A program made the translations under genes and the position numbers. From assembly GCA_900548775.1 (NCBI GenBank), contig URLM01000051.1:1-12718 (forward strand): a stretch of 12,718 nucleotides of DNA, in the 5' to 3' direction. The notes under the pieces are model-generated. The model had not been told where the DNA came from, did not search any database, and saw nothing but the letters and a program-made list of their open reading frames with translations. Source of the stretch: an uncultured Olsenella sp. (lineage in GTDB: Bacteria > Actinomycetota > Coriobacteriia > Coriobacteriales > Atopobiaceae). Positions 11,610-12,718 of this stretch are shown here, one piece after another (position 1 is the first letter of the stretch; every line of letters begins with the position of its first letter).

Positions 11610-12239
11610 GTGGACGACACAACTCGGGGTCTTGGCGGCGGGAGTTCCAGCCTTGACGAGGTTCGCAGGGCACTTGAGCCAGAGCCCTCCCTCGTGGAGC
11701 GCGTGGTCATAGACGAGCATGTCTGGCAGGGCAAGATCTTTGCCGTGGACCACCTCGAGGTAGAGCTATCCGATGGCTCGCACGCATGGCGCGAGGTGGT
11801 CCACCATCATGGCGGCGCGGGAGTCGTTGCGATTCACGACGACCGGGTGTGCCTGGTTCGCCAGTACCGGGTGGTGCTTGGCCGAGTAACGCTCGAGATC
11901 CCGGCCGGCAAGCTCGAGGGGGGCGAGCAAGGCGAGAAGTGCGCCGCACGCGAGCTTGCCGAGGAGACGGGGCTGCACGCCGAGAAGCTCGTGCATCTTG
12001 CCACGGTGCTTGGCTCCCCGGGCTTTACAGACGAGCATACCGAGGTGTTTCTCGCCCAGGGACTCTCGCAAGGAGCTGCCCGTCCCGACGAGGGCGAAGT
12101 CCTTCGCGTGGTCTGGCTTCCGGTGGATGAGGTTGTGCAGGCAATCTCCGCTGGTCTCATCCAGGACGGAAAGACTGTCACAGGCGTTCTCGCCGCCAGG
12201 GCGCTACTCGAGAGCGAGCAAGCGGGCAACTTGCGCTAG
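11610..12239 (+). CDS. Nudix hydrolase, ADP-ribose pyrophosphatase type
   Basis: A 209-residue cytoplasmic enzyme. The complete Nudix box G-X5-E-X7-REL-X-EE-X-GL spans 100-122 (G100, E106, R114, E115, E118, E119, G121) and binds the catalytic metal ions. P137, sixteen residues after the box glycine in VLGSPGFTDE, is the hallmark of ADP-ribose pyrophosphatases, which split ADP-ribose into AMP and ribose 5-phosphate. The N-terminal strands (about 30-62, VVIDEHVWQGKIFAVDHLEVEL) match the NudF-type dimerisation domain. The GTG start at 11610 has AGGAGG 5 bases upstream. The first 25 residues are Gly/Ser-rich and poorly conserved in type. The gene ends 22 bases before tRNA-Arg, so the two may be co-transcribed to the shared terminator. 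Confidence 0.92.
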   Translation: MDDTTRGLGGGSSSLDEVRRALEPEPSLVERVVIDEHVWQGKIFAVDHLEVELSDGSHAWREVVHHHGGAGVVAIHDDRVCLVRQYRVVLGRVTLEIPAGKLEGGEQGEKCAARELAEETGLHAEKLVHLATVLGSPGFTDEHTEVFLAQGLSQGAARPDEGEVLRVVWLPVDEVVQAISAGLIQDGKTVTGVLAARALLESEQAGNLR

Positions 12240-12261
12240 AATGGCATGGCCGCAGAGGCAC

Positions 12262-12338
12262 GCTCCCTTAACTCAGCTGGATAGAGTAGCGGACTTCTAA
12301 TCCGAATGTCGAGGGTTCGAATCCCCCAGGGAGCACCA
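12262..12338 (+). tRNA. tRNA-Arg (anticodon TCT)
   Basis: The acceptor stem GCTCCCT (12262-12268) pairs with AGGGAGC (12328-12334). The D arm is ACTCAGCTGGATAGAGT and the anticodon loop CTTCTAA gives TCT. The T arm contains GGTTCGAATCC, and CCA is encoded at 12336-12338. It reads AGA/AGG, rare codons in G+C-rich genomes. No separate promoter is evident in the 22-base gap after the Nudix gene. Confidence 0.95.
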
Positions 12339-12347
12339 GAAAAGACA

Positions 12348-12378
12348 AGCCCAGGACCCGTGGCGTCCTGGGCTTTTT
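12348..12378 (+). terminator. Rho-independent terminator after tRNA-Arg
   Basis: AGCCCAGGAC (12348-12357) and GTCCTGGGCT (12365-12374) form a 10-bp stem with a 7-nt loop and a T-run to 12378. On the opposite strand the same stem is followed by TTGTCTTTTC, so it may also stop transcripts from the minus-strand hydrolase. Confidence 0.92.
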
Positions 12379-12424
12379 GCTAGGGACAGGCCAAGGATTG
12401 CACCTCGTGAGGGCGAGGAGAGCC

Positions 12425-12718
12425 CTACCTCACGTCCGCAAGGTCGCCGCGGTTGAGCGCCTCCTCGTAGAGGTGTTTGAAGACCACACTGCCGTGCAAA
12501 CCGTCGTGCTCAAACTCGTTGGTGACCCAGGCGTGGCTCGCGCCCACACGGGAGAGCGTGTCGAGCTGCAGTCCGGAGTCCACATAGGCATCGTCGAAGT
12601 AGACGGCCGCCTGCAGCGGCACCTCGTTTCTCGCCAACTGGTCCCGGTCGTAGAGGTGTCCGAACTCGGTGTCGGCCATGAGGACACCCATCGCAGGCGA
12701 AAACGGCACAAGCGAGGG
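12425..12718 (-). CDS. Alpha/beta hydrolase, S33 (proline iminopeptidase-like), C-terminal part
   Basis: Ninety-seven codons, open at the right edge of the window; the start lies outside. The segment RNEVPLQAAVYFDDAYVDSGLQLDTLSR...WVTNEFEHDGLHGS resembles the C-terminus of S33-family aminopeptidase/alpha-beta hydrolases of actinobacteria. There, NEVP is followed by a YVD segment and the catalytic histidine sits in EHDGL. Family members cleave N-terminal proline or other residues, or hydrolyse small esters; the nucleophile and acid residues are not visible here. The stop TAG is at 12425-12427. A short stem (CCTCG/CGAGG near 12403-12418) lies just downstream without a T-run. Confidence 0.65.
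   Translation of the reverse strand, partial: PSLVPFSPAMGVLMADTEFGHLYDRDQLARNEVPLQAAVYFDDAYVDSGLQLDTLSRVGASHAWVTNEFEHDGLHGSVVFKHLYEEALNRGDLADVR

Overview
This window looks like chromosomal DNA from a G+C-rich anaerobic actinobacterium, most likely a member of the Coriobacteriia (Olsenella/Atopobium/Collinsella type). That placement is an inference. It rests on the base composition, on an anaerobe-type hybrid cluster protein next to a Crp/Fnr regulator, on PTS sugar metabolism, and on the similarity of several proteins to that class. No ribosomal or other phylogenetic marker is present to confirm it.

Layout from left to right. Bases 4-125 hold tRNA-Pro(TGG) and its terminator. Immediately after comes a decayed piece of phage morphogenesis DNA (about 148-400, minus strand), then an AT-rich gap with inverted repeats. 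hcp (minus) and a Crp/Fnr-family regulator (plus) are divergent around a perfect 22-bp palindrome, which forms a compact nitrosative-stress module. A cysteine-free uracil-DNA-glycosylase-like gene (minus) converges on the regulator with a 7-base gap. Next are tRNA-Gly(TCC) with its terminator and a diacylglycerol-kinase-family gene (plus). A 486-bp non-coding stretch follows. It carries four copies of a 24-bp sequence arranged as two direct pairs, each at 40-bp pitch, mirror-imaged around a terminator-like hairpin. The minus-strand sugar unit comes next: a PfkB-type 1-phosphofructokinase (fruK, TTG start) followed by PTS enzyme I (ptsI), with two strong hairpins between them.

A minus-strand tRNA-His/tRNA-Lys operon has a good extended -10 promoter, a UP-like A-tract and a terminator. 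Upstream of it is a complete polar amino-acid ABC importer (binding lipoprotein, permease, ATPase, minus strand) with a well-formed promoter whose -35 lies inside an inverted repeat. A Nudix hydrolase of the ADP-ribose pyrophosphatase type (plus, GTG start) is divergent from it, with a possible structured leader. tRNA-Arg(TCT) and its terminator follow. The window ends inside the 3' part of an S33-type alpha/beta hydrolase (minus).

Most genes are ordinary housekeeping or transport functions. The best candidates for something undescribed are the symmetric 24-bp repeat array at 4965-5209 and, less strongly, the Cys-X2-Cys in the recognition helix of the Hcp regulator, the C33 tRNA-His, and the alternative-pairing leader ahead of the Nudix gene. 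I see no CRISPR array, complete mobile element, toxin-antitoxin pair or defence system.
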